A stretch of 64,000 nucleotides of DNA from M30B80 sp965656935 (GTDB taxonomy: Bacteria > Pseudomonadota > Alphaproteobacteria > Rhodobacterales > Rhodobacteraceae). Shown here in pieces: positions 43,126 to 51,506 of the stretch (positions are counted from its first letter, which is position 1; each line of letters begins with the position of its first letter). The notes below the pieces were generated by a model. That model worked only from the letters and a program-made list of their open reading frames with translations. It made no database searches and was not told where the DNA came from. The stretch covers positions 372,001 through 436,000 of the forward strand of contig CBFHMG010000002.1 of assembly GCA_965656935.1 (NCBI GenBank), written 5' to 3'. The position numbers and the translations under genes are program-made.

Positions 43126-44467
43126 GTTCAGCTTGTCCCTTTTGCGTGCCTTGAGGGTCTGGATGCACAAAGACTAGCAGAACAAGGCCAATAAGAAAGA
43201 GGGCGATCAAGGGGCTGACGCCAAGCTGCTGACTGCCGGTGATTTGCGTGGTCACCCCGATCAGAAGCGGCGCCACAAAAGAGGTGGCTTTGCCCGCCAA
43301 TGCATAAAGACCAAAGCTCTCGGTCATTTTGGCGGGGTCGGCTTGCCGCACCAGCATATGCCGCGAGGAGCTTTGCAGCATTCCGCCGCCCGCACCGATC
43401 AATGCACCCAAGACATAGAAGGTAAGATCGGGAATATTGGAGCCTTCAGCCACCGCAATTCCAAAAACACTCTCGCGGGAGGTGAAGACGATCCCGATGG
43501 CGACACATGTCAGGAGAAGGACATTGAAGGTGATCATCGGCTTGGGGCCGAAGCGGTCATCGGCCTTGCCACCGAGCCACGCGAAAACAGCCCCCGTCAA
43601 AACGGCGAGGATGGCGAAGGTGCCAACATCCACAACGCTCCACCCCAGAACGCCCGCGGCGTAAATGCCGCCAAAGGTATACATGCCGTTCAAAGCATCA
43701 CGGTAAAACATCGAGGAGCCCAGATAGGCAAAAAGGCTGCGACTCTTGGGCAGGGCTTTGAGAGAGACGCTGAGATTCGGCAATGCGGTCTTGATCGCGC
43801 GGCTGATCGGCATGGCATCTGGCTTGCGTGGCTCCTTCACCCAGAGAAAAAAGGGGATGATGAAGATGATGAACCAGATCGCGGTCAGCGGCCCTACGGC
43901 GCGTGTGCCTTCACGAGCGCTCGGGTCCAGCCCGAAAAGCGGGTCTATTCCAATCAGCGTGAGGCCCGTCTCGGCGTTCTCGGCAAAGAACGCGAGCATC
44001 AACAGCAGGGACACCAGCCCGCCCAGATAACCGACCGCCCATCCCGAGCCCGAGATACGCCCGATCTGGATCGCGGGGCCGAGGCTTGGCAGAAGGGCAT
44101 TGGTGAAGATCGTGGCAAATTCCATCCCGATCAAACCGATTGCAAACAGGCAGAGAACCAGCACGATGTTGAAACTGTCGGGCGCTGCCAGCCAAAGACC
44201 TGCCGAGCCGATCACATACATGGCCGAGAACACCCAGATGAAGGGCATGCGGCGGCCCGAATGGTCTGCAATCGCCCCAAGGATCGGCGCGCAAAGCGCG
44301 ATCAGCAATCCCGCGCCGCCCACACCATAGCCCCAAGCCGTTTGCGCAGCCGAGCCATCGGCCAGAACTTCGGTGACATAGGGTGCGAAAATGAAAGTCA
44401 GGAGGAGTGTGTTATAAGGTTGGCTGGCCCAATCAAATGCCCACCAGCCCCAAATGCGTTTGCGCAT
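43115..44467 (-). CDS. MFS transporter, UMF1/Atg22-like
   Basis: The 450-residue protein has about 12 membrane helices. It starts MRKRIWGWWAFDWASQPYNTLLLTFIFAPYV, a hallmark of the UMF1 family that includes Atg22-type amino acid exporters. The substrate is unknown; amino acids or peptides are plausible since mepA follows. A TTG four codons upstream is possible, but the ATG at 44467 has GGAA ahead. Confidence 0.88.
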   Translation of the reverse strand: MRKRIWGWWAFDWASQPYNTLLLTFIFAPYVTEVLADGSAAQTAWGYGVGGAGLLIALCAPILGAIADHSGRRMPFIWVFSAMYVIGSAGLWLAAPDSFNIVLVLCLFAIGLIGMEFATIFTNALLPSLGPAIQIGRISGSGWAVGYLGGLVSLLLMLAFFAENAETGLTLIGIDPLFGLDPSAREGTRAVGPLTAIWFIIFIIPFFLWVKEPRKPDAMPISRAIKTALPNLSVSLKALPKSRSLFAYLGSSMFYRDALNGMYTFGGIYAAGVLGWSVVDVGTFAILAVLTGAVFAWLGGKADDRFGPKPMITFNVLLLTCVAIGIVFTSRESVFGIAVAEGSNIPDLTFYVLGALIGAGGGMLQSSSRHMLVRQADPAKMTESFGLYALAGKATSFVAPLLIGVTTQITGSQQLGVSPLIALFLIGLVLLVFVHPDPQGTQKGQAEHAV

Positions 44468-44666
44468 GCTGCGTTCCAAGTTATCTGCTCCCCCTTAGGC
44501 CTTTAATGAGGCCTCTGGCGGCTACACTCCTCACTTCCGCGACATTTTGCAATCATTTCTCGGGGTTAAAGCGCGCATCGCGTCATCACGGTGCTTGCAG
44601 CTTGGCCTTTGCGCCCTTACCTCTGCGCTGAACAAAGATAGAATTGAACAAAGGACTGCACATAAG

Positions 44667-44954
44667 ATGACTTCGATTTTCATGATCCTCATGCTGCTGA
44701 TCGACGTGGCGTTCTTCATTATTCTTGCCCATATCATCATGAGCTGGCTGATCAATTTCGGTGTTTTGAATATGGGGCAGCCTATTGTGGCCCAGATCTG
44801 GAACGGCCTGTCGCAATTGCTTGAGCCGATCTATGGCCCGATCCGCCGCCGCTTGCCTGCAATGGGTGGGCTGGATCTGGCACCGCTGATCGTGATCCTC
44901 GGCCTCTATGTGATCGAGATTGTTCTGCGCAACAATGCAGGCGCTTTCCTTTAA
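44667..44954 (+). CDS. YggT-family membrane protein
   Basis: The 95-residue protein has two hydrophobic helices (about 3-28 and 70-90) joined by a loop with EPIYGPIRRRLPAMGGLDLAPLIV, the YggT signature. The family is linked to osmotic stress and, in some bacteria, to division or chromosome positioning. The ATG at 44667 starts the conserved part; an in-frame start further upstream is not supported. Confidence 0.9.
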   Translation: MTSIFMILMLLIDVAFFIILAHIIMSWLINFGVLNMGQPIVAQIWNGLSQLLEPIYGPIRRRLPAMGGLDLAPLIVILGLYVIEIVLRNNAGAFL

Positions 44955-44969
44955 AACAGGGCGCTGCCC

Positions 44970-45638
44970 CTAGTTAAGGAAGGCGGCGTCACTTCCCCAA
45001 AGCTCGGCCACGCGCTGGTCGCGCCCGCAGGCATCGCGGTAGAGTTCATAGGCCACAGATTTGCGGCGCGGGCCAAAGCGGGTCAGGATCAGTTCATTGC
45101 CACGGTAATAGTTCTGATGGGCATCCTCGGCCGGATAAAAGGGCGCGGCATCGCGGATGGGCGTGACAATTCTTTGGCCAAGATCAGCCTGTGCCTGCGC
45201 AATCGCGCGCTCGGCGCTGGCGCGCTCCTGCGGCGTTTGTGCGAAGATTGCCGTGGTATAGCTAAAGCCGCGATCGCAGAACTGGCCGCCCGAATCTGTC
45301 GGATCGACCGAGCGCAGGAACAAAGATAAGAGAGTTTCATAACTGACTTGATCGGCATCATAGGTAATCTCGACCACTTCCAGATGACCTGTGTCACCGC
45401 CAACCACCTCGCGGTAGCTGGGATTGGGCACCGTGCCGCCCGCGAAACCCGAGACAACCTCGATCACCCCATCGACCTTTTCGAAATCCGCCTCGATACA
45501 CCAGAAACAGCCACCCGCCAGAACGGTTGTCTGAATATCACGCGCATGGGCCGTTCCATGTTGAAGCATGGCTCCAACTGCGATTGCCATCGCCAAGGCA
45601 ATGGTCTTGAATTTCGGTTGTCCAGGCAGACGGGTCAT
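44970..45638 (-). CDS. msrA: Exported peptide-methionine (S)-S-oxide reductase MsrA
   Basis: MsrA reduces methionine sulfoxide in proteins. The 222-residue protein has a signal peptide (MTRLPGQPKFKTIALAMAIA, cleavage after HAR or so), the active site AGGCFWCIEADFEKVDGV, and GHLEVVEITYD and FYPAEDAHQNYY with catalytic/binding residues. The periplasmic location differs from cytoplasmic MsrA. The start at 45638 has GAGGAG eight bases ahead. It converges with yggT and diverges from the aminotransferase. Confidence 0.93.
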   Translation of the reverse strand: MTRLPGQPKFKTIALAMAIAVGAMLQHGTAHARDIQTTVLAGGCFWCIEADFEKVDGVIEVVSGFAGGTVPNPSYREVVGGDTGHLEVVEITYDADQVSYETLLSLFLRSVDPTDSGGQFCDRGFSYTTAIFAQTPQERASAERAIAQAQADLGQRIVTPIRDAAPFYPAEDAHQNYYRGNELILTRFGPRRKSVAYELYRDACGRDQRVAELWGSDAAFLN

Positions 45639-45740
45639 CGGATGTCTCCTCATAACGGAATATGCACATGACATGCGGAAGGGCATTGAAATACAAGCCA
45701 CGTCCGTGTGAGGTCACGATTGAGTGAAGAGGAGTTTACG

Positions 45741-46634
45741 ATGGTGACCACCCATCAGGCCGAAGATGATGCCCGAAACGAGACTATTCTGATCTGGGTC
45801 AATGGCGCGCTCAAACCCAAAGCCGAGGCTTTGGTCAGTGTCTATGATAGCGGCTTCATGCTTGGCGATGGTGTCTGGGAAGGGATGCGCCTTTACGATG
45901 GCAAATGGGCCTTTCTGGACGAGCATATCGACCGCCTGTTCGAAGCGGCCAAAGCCATCGATCTGGATATCGGGATGGATAGGGAAGGCATCAAAGAGGC
46001 GCTGGAGCAGACCCGTGCCGCCAATGAGATGCACTCGGATGCCCATGCCCGTTTGATGGTGACCCGCGGTGTGAAGATGCGGCCCTTCCAGCATCCGTCG
46101 CTATCGCGGTCAGGGCCGACTGTGGTGATCATCATGGAGCATTCCCGCCCCTCGATCCCGCGCCCGATCCGTTTGGCCACTGTTCCGCATCTGCGCGGCC
46201 TGCCGATGACGCAGGACCCGAAATTGAACTCGCATTCCAAGCTGAATTGCATCCTTGCTTGTATCGCGGCGGAAAAGGCGGGGGCGGATGAGGCCTTGAT
46301 GCTGGATATCCATGGCTTTGTGAACACAACCAATGCCTGCAATTTTTTCATTGTCCGCAAAGGCGAGGTTTGGACCAGCACGGGGGATTACTGCATGAAC
46401 GGGATCACCCGCCAAAAGGTGATTGATGTCTGCCGCGCCGATGGCATTCCTGTCTTTGAAAAGAATTTCAGCCTTGTTGAAACCTATTCCGCTGAAGAGG
46501 CCTTTTTGACAGGCACATTTGGTGCCCAGACCCCTGTCAGCGAGATCGACGGGCGTATGATCGGTGAGGGCGAGATGGGCCCGATGACCAAACGCATTCG
46601 CGATTTGTACAAAGCATTGGTGGTCCGATCATGA
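45741..46634 (+). CDS. Class IV aminotransferase (BCAT/D-amino acid transaminase type)
   Basis: The 297-residue PLP enzyme begins with the fold-type IV pattern IWVNGALKPKAEALVSVYDSGFMLGDGVWEGMR and contains VTRGVKMRPFQ and FLTGTFGAQTPVSEIDGR. The PLP lysine lies in the segment DPKLNSHSKLNC; two lysines there are candidates. It could use branched-chain or D-amino acids, or another amine. GAGGAG six bases ahead supports the start at 45741. The stop overlaps the following sulfotransferase-like gene (ATGA), so the pair likely forms one functional unit. Confidence 0.88.
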   Translation: MVTTHQAEDDARNETILIWVNGALKPKAEALVSVYDSGFMLGDGVWEGMRLYDGKWAFLDEHIDRLFEAAKAIDLDIGMDREGIKEALEQTRAANEMHSDAHARLMVTRGVKMRPFQHPSLSRSGPTVVIIMEHSRPSIPRPIRLATVPHLRGLPMTQDPKLNSHSKLNCILACIAAEKAGADEALMLDIHGFVNTTNACNFFIVRKGEVWTSTGDYCMNGITRQKVIDVCRADGIPVFEKNFSLVETYSAEEAFLTGTFGAQTPVSEIDGRMIGEGEMGPMTKRIRDLYKALVVRS

Positions 46635-47338
46635 CAAAGATCGCCATGTGGTCAGGCCCGCGAAACCTGTCGACTGCGATGATGTATAGCTTTGCGGCCC
46701 GTGGGGATTGCGCGGTCTGGGATGAGCCCTTTTATGCCCCCTATCTGGCGGCAACAGGCCAAGATCACCCGATGGCGCCCGAGATTTTGGCGGCCCACGA
46801 AACCGACCCCGATAAAATTGCCAAGCGATGCGCAGGCCCCGTGCCTGATCAGAAAATGCATTGGTATATGAAGCACATGCCGCATCACATGATCGACGGG
46901 TTCGCGCTGGATTGGACGGGTGAGTGTGTGAATGTGCATCTGCTGCGCCATCCTGCCCGTGTCATCGCAAGCTATGCCGCAAAGCGCGATCTGGTCACCA
47001 TGGATGATATCGGTTTTGCGCAGCAATATGCGCTGTGGCAACAGCTGCCAGGCCCTGTGATCGACAGCTTCGATATTCGTCAAAACCCCGAAAAGATGCT
47101 CCGTTCGCTTTGCGGTGAGATCGGCATTTCCTTCGAGCCTCAGATGCTGCACTGGCCCTCGGGTGGTTTGGCGGAGGATGGTGTTTGGGCGGCGCATTGG
47201 TATGGGGCGGTGCATCGCTCATCGGGGTTTGCAGGGCCTGAAGGGCCATTGCCGGAATTGCCCGAAGCCTACCGCCCTTTACTGGATCAAGCGCTCCCCT
47301 TCTATGAGGAGATGCGCAAGGCAGCGCTGCACGGATAG
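46631..47338 (+). CDS. Sulfotransferase-like P-loop protein coupled to the aminotransferase
   Basis: The 235-residue protein has a PAPS-type P-loop region WSGPRNLSTAMMYSF (7-21) and a 3'-phosphate-binding stretch LLRHPARVIASY (104-115), as in sulfotransferases. No known substrate group can be read. It overlaps the aminotransferase gene by four bases. I recall, unverified, that plant aminotransferase-like proteins join related domains in one chain, which would support a shared substrate. Confidence 0.8.
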   Translation: MTKIAMWSGPRNLSTAMMYSFAARGDCAVWDEPFYAPYLAATGQDHPMAPEILAAHETDPDKIAKRCAGPVPDQKMHWYMKHMPHHMIDGFALDWTGECVNVHLLRHPARVIASYAAKRDLVTMDDIGFAQQYALWQQLPGPVIDSFDIRQNPEKMLRSLCGEIGISFEPQMLHWPSGGLAEDGVWAAHWYGAVHRSSGFAGPEGPLPELPEAYRPLLDQALPFYEEMRKAALHG

Positions 47339-47366
47339 CGCATTTGAATTCTGTCTTGCGGAGGGG

Positions 47367-47409
47367 CGTGGCCAGTGAAAGACTTGGGCAAAGCGCAAAT
47401 CTGGCCACG
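47367..47409 (+). other. Long-loop inverted repeat between the sulfotransferase-like gene and amn
   Basis: CGTGGCCAG (47367-47375) and CTGGCCACG (47401-47409) are a perfect 9-bp inverted repeat with a 25-base loop. No T-run follows. It could be a weak terminator or an amn leader element. Confidence 0.5.
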
Positions 47410-47469
47410 GTCTTGATACACAAACCTGATATTTGCGACTTTGTGCATGTCATAAAACGGGCAGGGTAA

Positions 47470-48954
47470 ATGACAGTCTTTTCGAAATACAACGCCGTAG
47501 AAATGCCGCCTGAGCAATCTGTGCGCAGTTTCACAGATGCAAAAGAGGCCGTGCTCTATCTGCAGGATTTGTATCAAGACGCGACGGGCTTTCTGCGCCA
47601 GAAATTCAGTGAGGTCGTCCAAGGCGACGCCCCAGAGAAAAGGTTTCGCGCCTTTTATCCTGAAATCCGCATCACCACGACAAGCTATGGCCAGATCGAT
47701 TCACGCCTGTCCTTCGGACATGTGGCTGAACCCGGAACCTATGCCACGACAGTCACGCGGCCTGATTTGTTCAAATATTATTTGCGCCAGCAGATCGCGC
47801 TTTTGATCGAAAACCACGGCGTTGCCATTCAGATCGGCCCGTCAATGACGCCGATCCCCGTGCATTTTGCCGTGCTCAATGATGATGCGGTGCAAATCCC
47901 GCAGGATGGGGCGATGTCCTTTCCCTTGCGCGATGCCTTTGATGTTCCCGATCTTGGGACGACGAATGATGACATCGTCAATGGCATGAGTATTTCGCAT
48001 GAGGATGGCTCGGGCGCGCTGGCACCGTTCACGGCACAACGGATCGACTATTCGCTTGCGCGGCTGTCCCATTACACCGCGACCCAGCCCGAGCATTTCC
48101 AGAACCATGTCCTCTTCACCAATTACCAGTTCTATGTGGAAGAATTCATCGCTTTCGCGCGCGAGGCTTTGAAAGATAAGTCGAGCGGGTATGTCTCGCT
48201 GGTGGGGCCCGGAAACCACGAGATCACCGAGGCAGATCAGGAGCTTCCTACACCGCTGAAAATGCCCCAGATGCCGACCTATCACCTGACGCGGGAGGGC
48301 GGTGCTGGCATTACTTTGGTCAATATCGGCGTGGGTCCGTCAAACGCGAAAACCGCGACTGATCATATTGCGGTGCTGCGCCCTCATGTCTGGCTGATGG
48401 TCGGGCATTGCGCAGGCCTTCGCAACACGCAGCGGCTTGGGGACTATGTTCTGGCGCATGCCTATTTGCGGGAAGATCACGTGCTGGATGCCGATCTTCC
48501 GGTGTGGGTACCAATCCCTGCTTTGGCCGAGGTTCAGATTGCCTTGGAAGAGGCTGTCGCCGATGTCAGCGATGTCTCGGGCTACGAGTTGAAGCGGATT
48601 ATGCGCACAGGCACTGTTGCCACGATCGATAATCGCAACTGGGAATTGCGCGATCATTCGGGGCCAGTGCAACGGCTCAGCCAAAGCCGCGCGATTGCGC
48701 TTGATATGGAAAGTGCGACCATCGCCGCGAACGGGTTCAGGTTCCGCGTGCCCTATGGGACGCTGCTTTGCGTCTCGGATAAGCCGCTTCATGGTGAATT
48801 GAAGCTGCCAGGCATGGCGTCAGCCTTCTATAAGGACCAAGTTGCACGGCATCTTTCGATAGGTATTCGGGCTATGGAAAAGCTTCGAGAGATGCCTTTG
48901 GAGCGGTTGCACAGCCGAAAACTCCGTAGTTTTGAGGAAACGGCCTTTCTTTGA
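47470..48954 (+). CDS. amn: AMP nucleosidase
   Basis: Amn hydrolyses AMP to adenine and ribose 5-phosphate and helps set adenylate levels. The 494-residue protein has the N-terminal regulatory part (YLQDLYQDATGFLRQKF) and the C-terminal phosphorylase-like catalytic domain (GVGPSNAKTATDHIAVLRPHVWLMVGHCAG, LDMESATIAANGF). Length is normal for Amn. A leader of about 130 bases holds an inverted repeat. Confidence 0.96.
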   Translation: MTVFSKYNAVEMPPEQSVRSFTDAKEAVLYLQDLYQDATGFLRQKFSEVVQGDAPEKRFRAFYPEIRITTTSYGQIDSRLSFGHVAEPGTYATTVTRPDLFKYYLRQQIALLIENHGVAIQIGPSMTPIPVHFAVLNDDAVQIPQDGAMSFPLRDAFDVPDLGTTNDDIVNGMSISHEDGSGALAPFTAQRIDYSLARLSHYTATQPEHFQNHVLFTNYQFYVEEFIAFAREALKDKSSGYVSLVGPGNHEITEADQELPTPLKMPQMPTYHLTREGGAGITLVNIGVGPSNAKTATDHIAVLRPHVWLMVGHCAGLRNTQRLGDYVLAHAYLREDHVLDADLPVWVPIPALAEVQIALEEAVADVSDVSGYELKRIMRTGTVATIDNRNWELRDHSGPVQRLSQSRAIALDMESATIAANGFRFRVPYGTLLCVSDKPLHGELKLPGMASAFYKDQVARHLSIGIRAMEKLREMPLERLHSRKLRSFEETAFL

Positions 48955-49045
48955 GCGGAAAAATTCGCAAAAAGACATAGATTTGCATAATTTTAACACA
49001 CTAATCGTTGTGTTGATCCACAATATGAGGCTATTTTCTTGCCAA

Positions 49046-49061
49046 CGAACCCTAGGGTTCG
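49046..49061. promoter_or_regulatory. 16-bp perfect palindrome in the hup leader/promoter
   Basis: CGAACCCTAGGGTTCG has no spacer, so it fits a DNA-binding site better than an RNA hairpin. It ends 22 bases before the hup ATG. Two further dyads (AACACA-N8-TGTGTT at 48995-49014 and TTGTG-N6-CACAA at 49008-49023) lie just upstream. Confidence 0.55.
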
Positions 49062-49083
49062 GGCAGAACAGAGGAATAAGTAA

Positions 49084-49374
49084 ATGGCACAGAAACCAAT
49101 GACAAAGACCCAACTCGTTGCAGCTTTGGCTGACAAGATGGGTAGCGACAAGAAAACAGCAACCGCAGCACTCGACGCAGTGACCGCCGTGATTAGCGAC
49201 GAAGTTTCGGGCGGCGGCGCCGTTACCATTCCAGGTGTTGGCAAAATCTACTGCCGTGAGCGTCCTGAGCGCATGGTACGTAACCCTGCGACTGGCGAGC
49301 AGATCAAGAAAGACGCTGACAAAGTGGTCAAAATGACCATTGCGAAGGCTCTCAAGGACAGCGTGAACGGCTAA
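49084..49374 (+). CDS. hup: HU-type histone-like DNA-binding protein
   Basis: HU is a dimeric DNA-bending nucleoid protein. The 96-residue protein begins MAQKPMTKTQLVAALADKMG and has the DNA-arm region ERPERMVRNPATGEQIKK, where the Pro in RNP inserts into DNA. It is slightly longer than typical HU (90). AGAGGAATAAGTAA precedes the ATG. A terminator follows at 49398. Confidence 0.95.
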   Translation: MAQKPMTKTQLVAALADKMGSDKKTATAALDAVTAVISDEVSGGGAVTIPGVGKIYCRERPERMVRNPATGEQIKKDADKVVKMTIAKALKDSVNG

Positions 49375-49397
49375 TTGCCTTTCCGTATGCTATTGCG

Positions 49398-49424
49398 AAG
49401 GGTCGCCACGGGCGGCCCTTTTGC
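49398..49424 (+). terminator. Terminator after hup
   Basis: AAGGGTCGCC, loop ACG, GGCGGCCCTT (one G-T pair), then TTGCTTTT. Good Rho-independent form for a highly expressed gene. Confidence 0.8.
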
Positions 49425-49447
49425 TTTTGGAACAAAAGGACGCTGAC

Positions 49448-50317
49448 ATGGATCTTCGCGCAATCGGTATCGGGCTGCTTTTCGCGCTGATCTGGTCATC
49501 AGCCTTTACATCCGCGCGGGTCATCGTTGAGGCCGCTCCTCCGCTGATGGCGCTCGCGCTGCGCTTTGCGATCTCAGGCGGTCTTGCGCTGGCAGTGGGT
49601 GCGATGCTGGGGCAGAGCTTTCGCCTCACGCGGTCGCAATGGATCTCTGTTATTGTTTTCGGGATTTGCCAGAACTCGCTCTATCTGGGGCTGAACTTCG
49701 TGGCGATGCAGACGGTCGAGGCCTCGCTTGCTGCAATCATCGCCTCGACCATGCCGCTTATTGTGGGCGCTGCAAACTGGCTGATCTTTCGTGAAAAGCT
49801 GCCCTTGCTTGGGCTGGTGGGGCTTGTGGCAGGTTTTGCAGGGGTGGCCGTTATTATGGCGCAGCGCTTTGGCGGCGGCACGGACCCTGTTGGCATCATG
49901 CTCTGCATGATAGCCGCTGTCGCCTTGGCTGTTGCGACCCTGACCATGCGCGGCGCGTCTTCGAATGGTGGCAATCTTTGGGTCGTCATCGGATTGCAGA
50001 TGCTGGTGGGCAGTGTTGCCTTGATCCCGCCTGCCGCTGTTTTTGAAACATGGGTTGTCACATGGTCATGGCCGCTGGTGATCGCGTTTATTTATACCAC
50101 CCTCGCACCGGGCTTGTTTGCCACTTGGATATGGTTTGTCCTTGTCGGGCAGATCGGGGCGACCCGTGCGGCGACCTTCCACTTTCTGAACCCGTTTTTC
50201 GGTGTTGTGATTGCAGCAGTGTTGTTGAGCGAGGCTTTGACCTTCGCTGATATCATCGGGGTGGTCATCATCGCGGGTGGCATTCTTGCGGTGCAGCTCT
50301 CGCGGGTGCGGTCGTAA
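49448..50317 (+). CDS. DMT-family (EamA) transporter
   Basis: The 289-residue protein has about ten membrane helices in two EamA repeats; the first holds GLLFALIWSSAFTSARVIVEAAPPL and the second GATRAATFHFLNPFFGVVIAAVLLSE. Members export amino acids, purines or drugs; the substrate is unknown. AAAAGGA eight bases ahead supports the ATG at 49448. Confidence 0.9.
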   Translation: MDLRAIGIGLLFALIWSSAFTSARVIVEAAPPLMALALRFAISGGLALAVGAMLGQSFRLTRSQWISVIVFGICQNSLYLGLNFVAMQTVEASLAAIIASTMPLIVGAANWLIFREKLPLLGLVGLVAGFAGVAVIMAQRFGGGTDPVGIMLCMIAAVALAVATLTMRGASSNGGNLWVVIGLQMLVGSVALIPPAAVFETWVVTWSWPLVIAFIYTTLAPGLFATWIWFVLVGQIGATRAATFHFLNPFFGVVIAAVLLSEALTFADIIGVVIIAGGILAVQLSRVRS

Positions 50318-50374
50318 CAATTTCTCACGCAAAGGTTTGATGACTTTTCTTCCTTGCCGCTGCAGATCGGGGGC

Positions 50375-51091
50375 ATGGAATTTATTCTCGCATATGGCGC
50401 AGGACTGCTGACGCTGATCAATCCTTGCGTATTGCCGATCTTGCCGATTGTTCTGGCCTCGGCATTGCAGGCCAGCCGTTGGGGGCCGATTGCGCTGGCC
50501 GCAGGGCTTGGCCTGTCTTTTGTTACACTTGGCGTTTCCGTCACTGCTTTCGGGCATCTGGTTGGGATTACCGAACAAACGATATCCAAGGCGGGCGCGA
50601 TCTTGATGATCGGCTTTGGCTTTGTGCTGCTGGTGCCGCAATTCTCCGAGCGGTTCGCCTATGCAACGGCGGGTCTTGCCGAAGGGGCCGATCGGCAGAT
50701 CGGGACGCTTTCGGGCAATTCGGGTTGGCAGGGGCAGTTCATCGGCGGGCTTCTTCTTGGCGCAGTTTGGACCCCTTGTGTCGGCCCGACCCTTGGCGGC
50801 GCGATATCGCTTGCAAGCCAAAGGCAGGATTTGCTGTCGGTAAGCTTTACGATGGTGGCTTTTGCTTTGGGGATCGGCACGGTGATGATCGGCCTTGCCT
50901 ATGGCGCGCGGACTGCGCTTCAGCGCCGCCAAGCCGCCCTGCGCCGTATCGCCGAAAAGGCAAAACCTATCCTTGGTATGAGTTTCATTTTGGTGGGCGT
51001 CGCGATCATGACGCGCTTTGTCTATGTCATTGAAGCTTGGTTATTGGATGTATTGCCCATCTGGCTTCAGGACCTGTCCGTTATTCTTTGA
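50375..51091 (+). CDS. CcdA/DsbD-like thiol-disulfide membrane transporter
   Basis: The 238-residue protein has about six membrane helices and two conserved cysteine motifs, NPCVLPILP (Cys18) and TPCVGPTLGG (Cys135), as in CcdA and the DsbD core. It moves electrons from cytoplasmic thioredoxin to periplasmic acceptors. The ATG at 50375 is preceded by GGGGG. The exported thioredoxin gene starts 11 bases after its stop and is the likely acceptor. Confidence 0.88.
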   Translation: MEFILAYGAGLLTLINPCVLPILPIVLASALQASRWGPIALAAGLGLSFVTLGVSVTAFGHLVGITEQTISKAGAILMIGFGFVLLVPQFSERFAYATAGLAEGADRQIGTLSGNSGWQGQFIGGLLLGAVWTPCVGPTLGGAISLASQRQDLLSVSFTMVAFALGIGTVMIGLAYGARTALQRRQAALRRIAEKAKPILGMSFILVGVAIMTRFVYVIEAWLLDVLPIWLQDLSVIL

Positions 51092-51102
51092 GGAGGCTTG
51101 TT

Positions 51103-51501
51103 ATGAACAGACGACATATGATGCTTTTGGCTGGCTCAGCTCTGGTTCTGCCGCGCATGGGGCTTGCCAGTATGATCGACTACACCCCCGGTCTGGTGGA
51201 TGAACATCTCGCCCGTGGGGAGACCGTTTTCGTAGATTTCTTCGCGCCATGGTGTTCGACCTGCCGCGCGCAGGATCGTGTTGTCGAAGAATTGCGCGGG
51301 GCCAATTCAGCTTATGACAGCGCCATGACCTTTATTCGTGTTGATTGGGATACTTACGGGACGGGTGAGCTTGCCCAAAGGCTGCAAATCCCGCGCAGAT
51401 CGACCTTGGTTGTCTTGCGCGGCGACGAAGAATTGGGCCGCATCGTTGCAGGCACTTCGCAAGGCGATATTCAGGCCTTGATGGATTTGGGCCTTAGCTG
51501 A
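51103..51501 (+). CDS. Exported thioredoxin-like protein
   Basis: The 132-residue protein has an N-terminal hydrophobic segment with an RR pair (MNRRHMMLLAGSALVLP), a possible Tat- or Sec-type signal, and a thioredoxin fold with FVDFFAPWCSTCRAQD (Cys51, Cys54). The cis-Pro loop reads PRRSTLVVLRG with Pro replaced or shifted. AGGAGG precedes the ATG. It probably takes electrons from the CcdA-like protein to reduce or isomerise envelope disulfides. Confidence 0.85.
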   Translation: MNRRHMMLLAGSALVLPRMGLASMIDYTPGLVDEHLARGETVFVDFFAPWCSTCRAQDRVVEELRGANSAYDSAMTFIRVDWDTYGTGELAQRLQIPRRSTLVVLRGDEELGRIVAGTSQGDIQALMDLGLS

Positions 51502-51506
51502 CGCGG

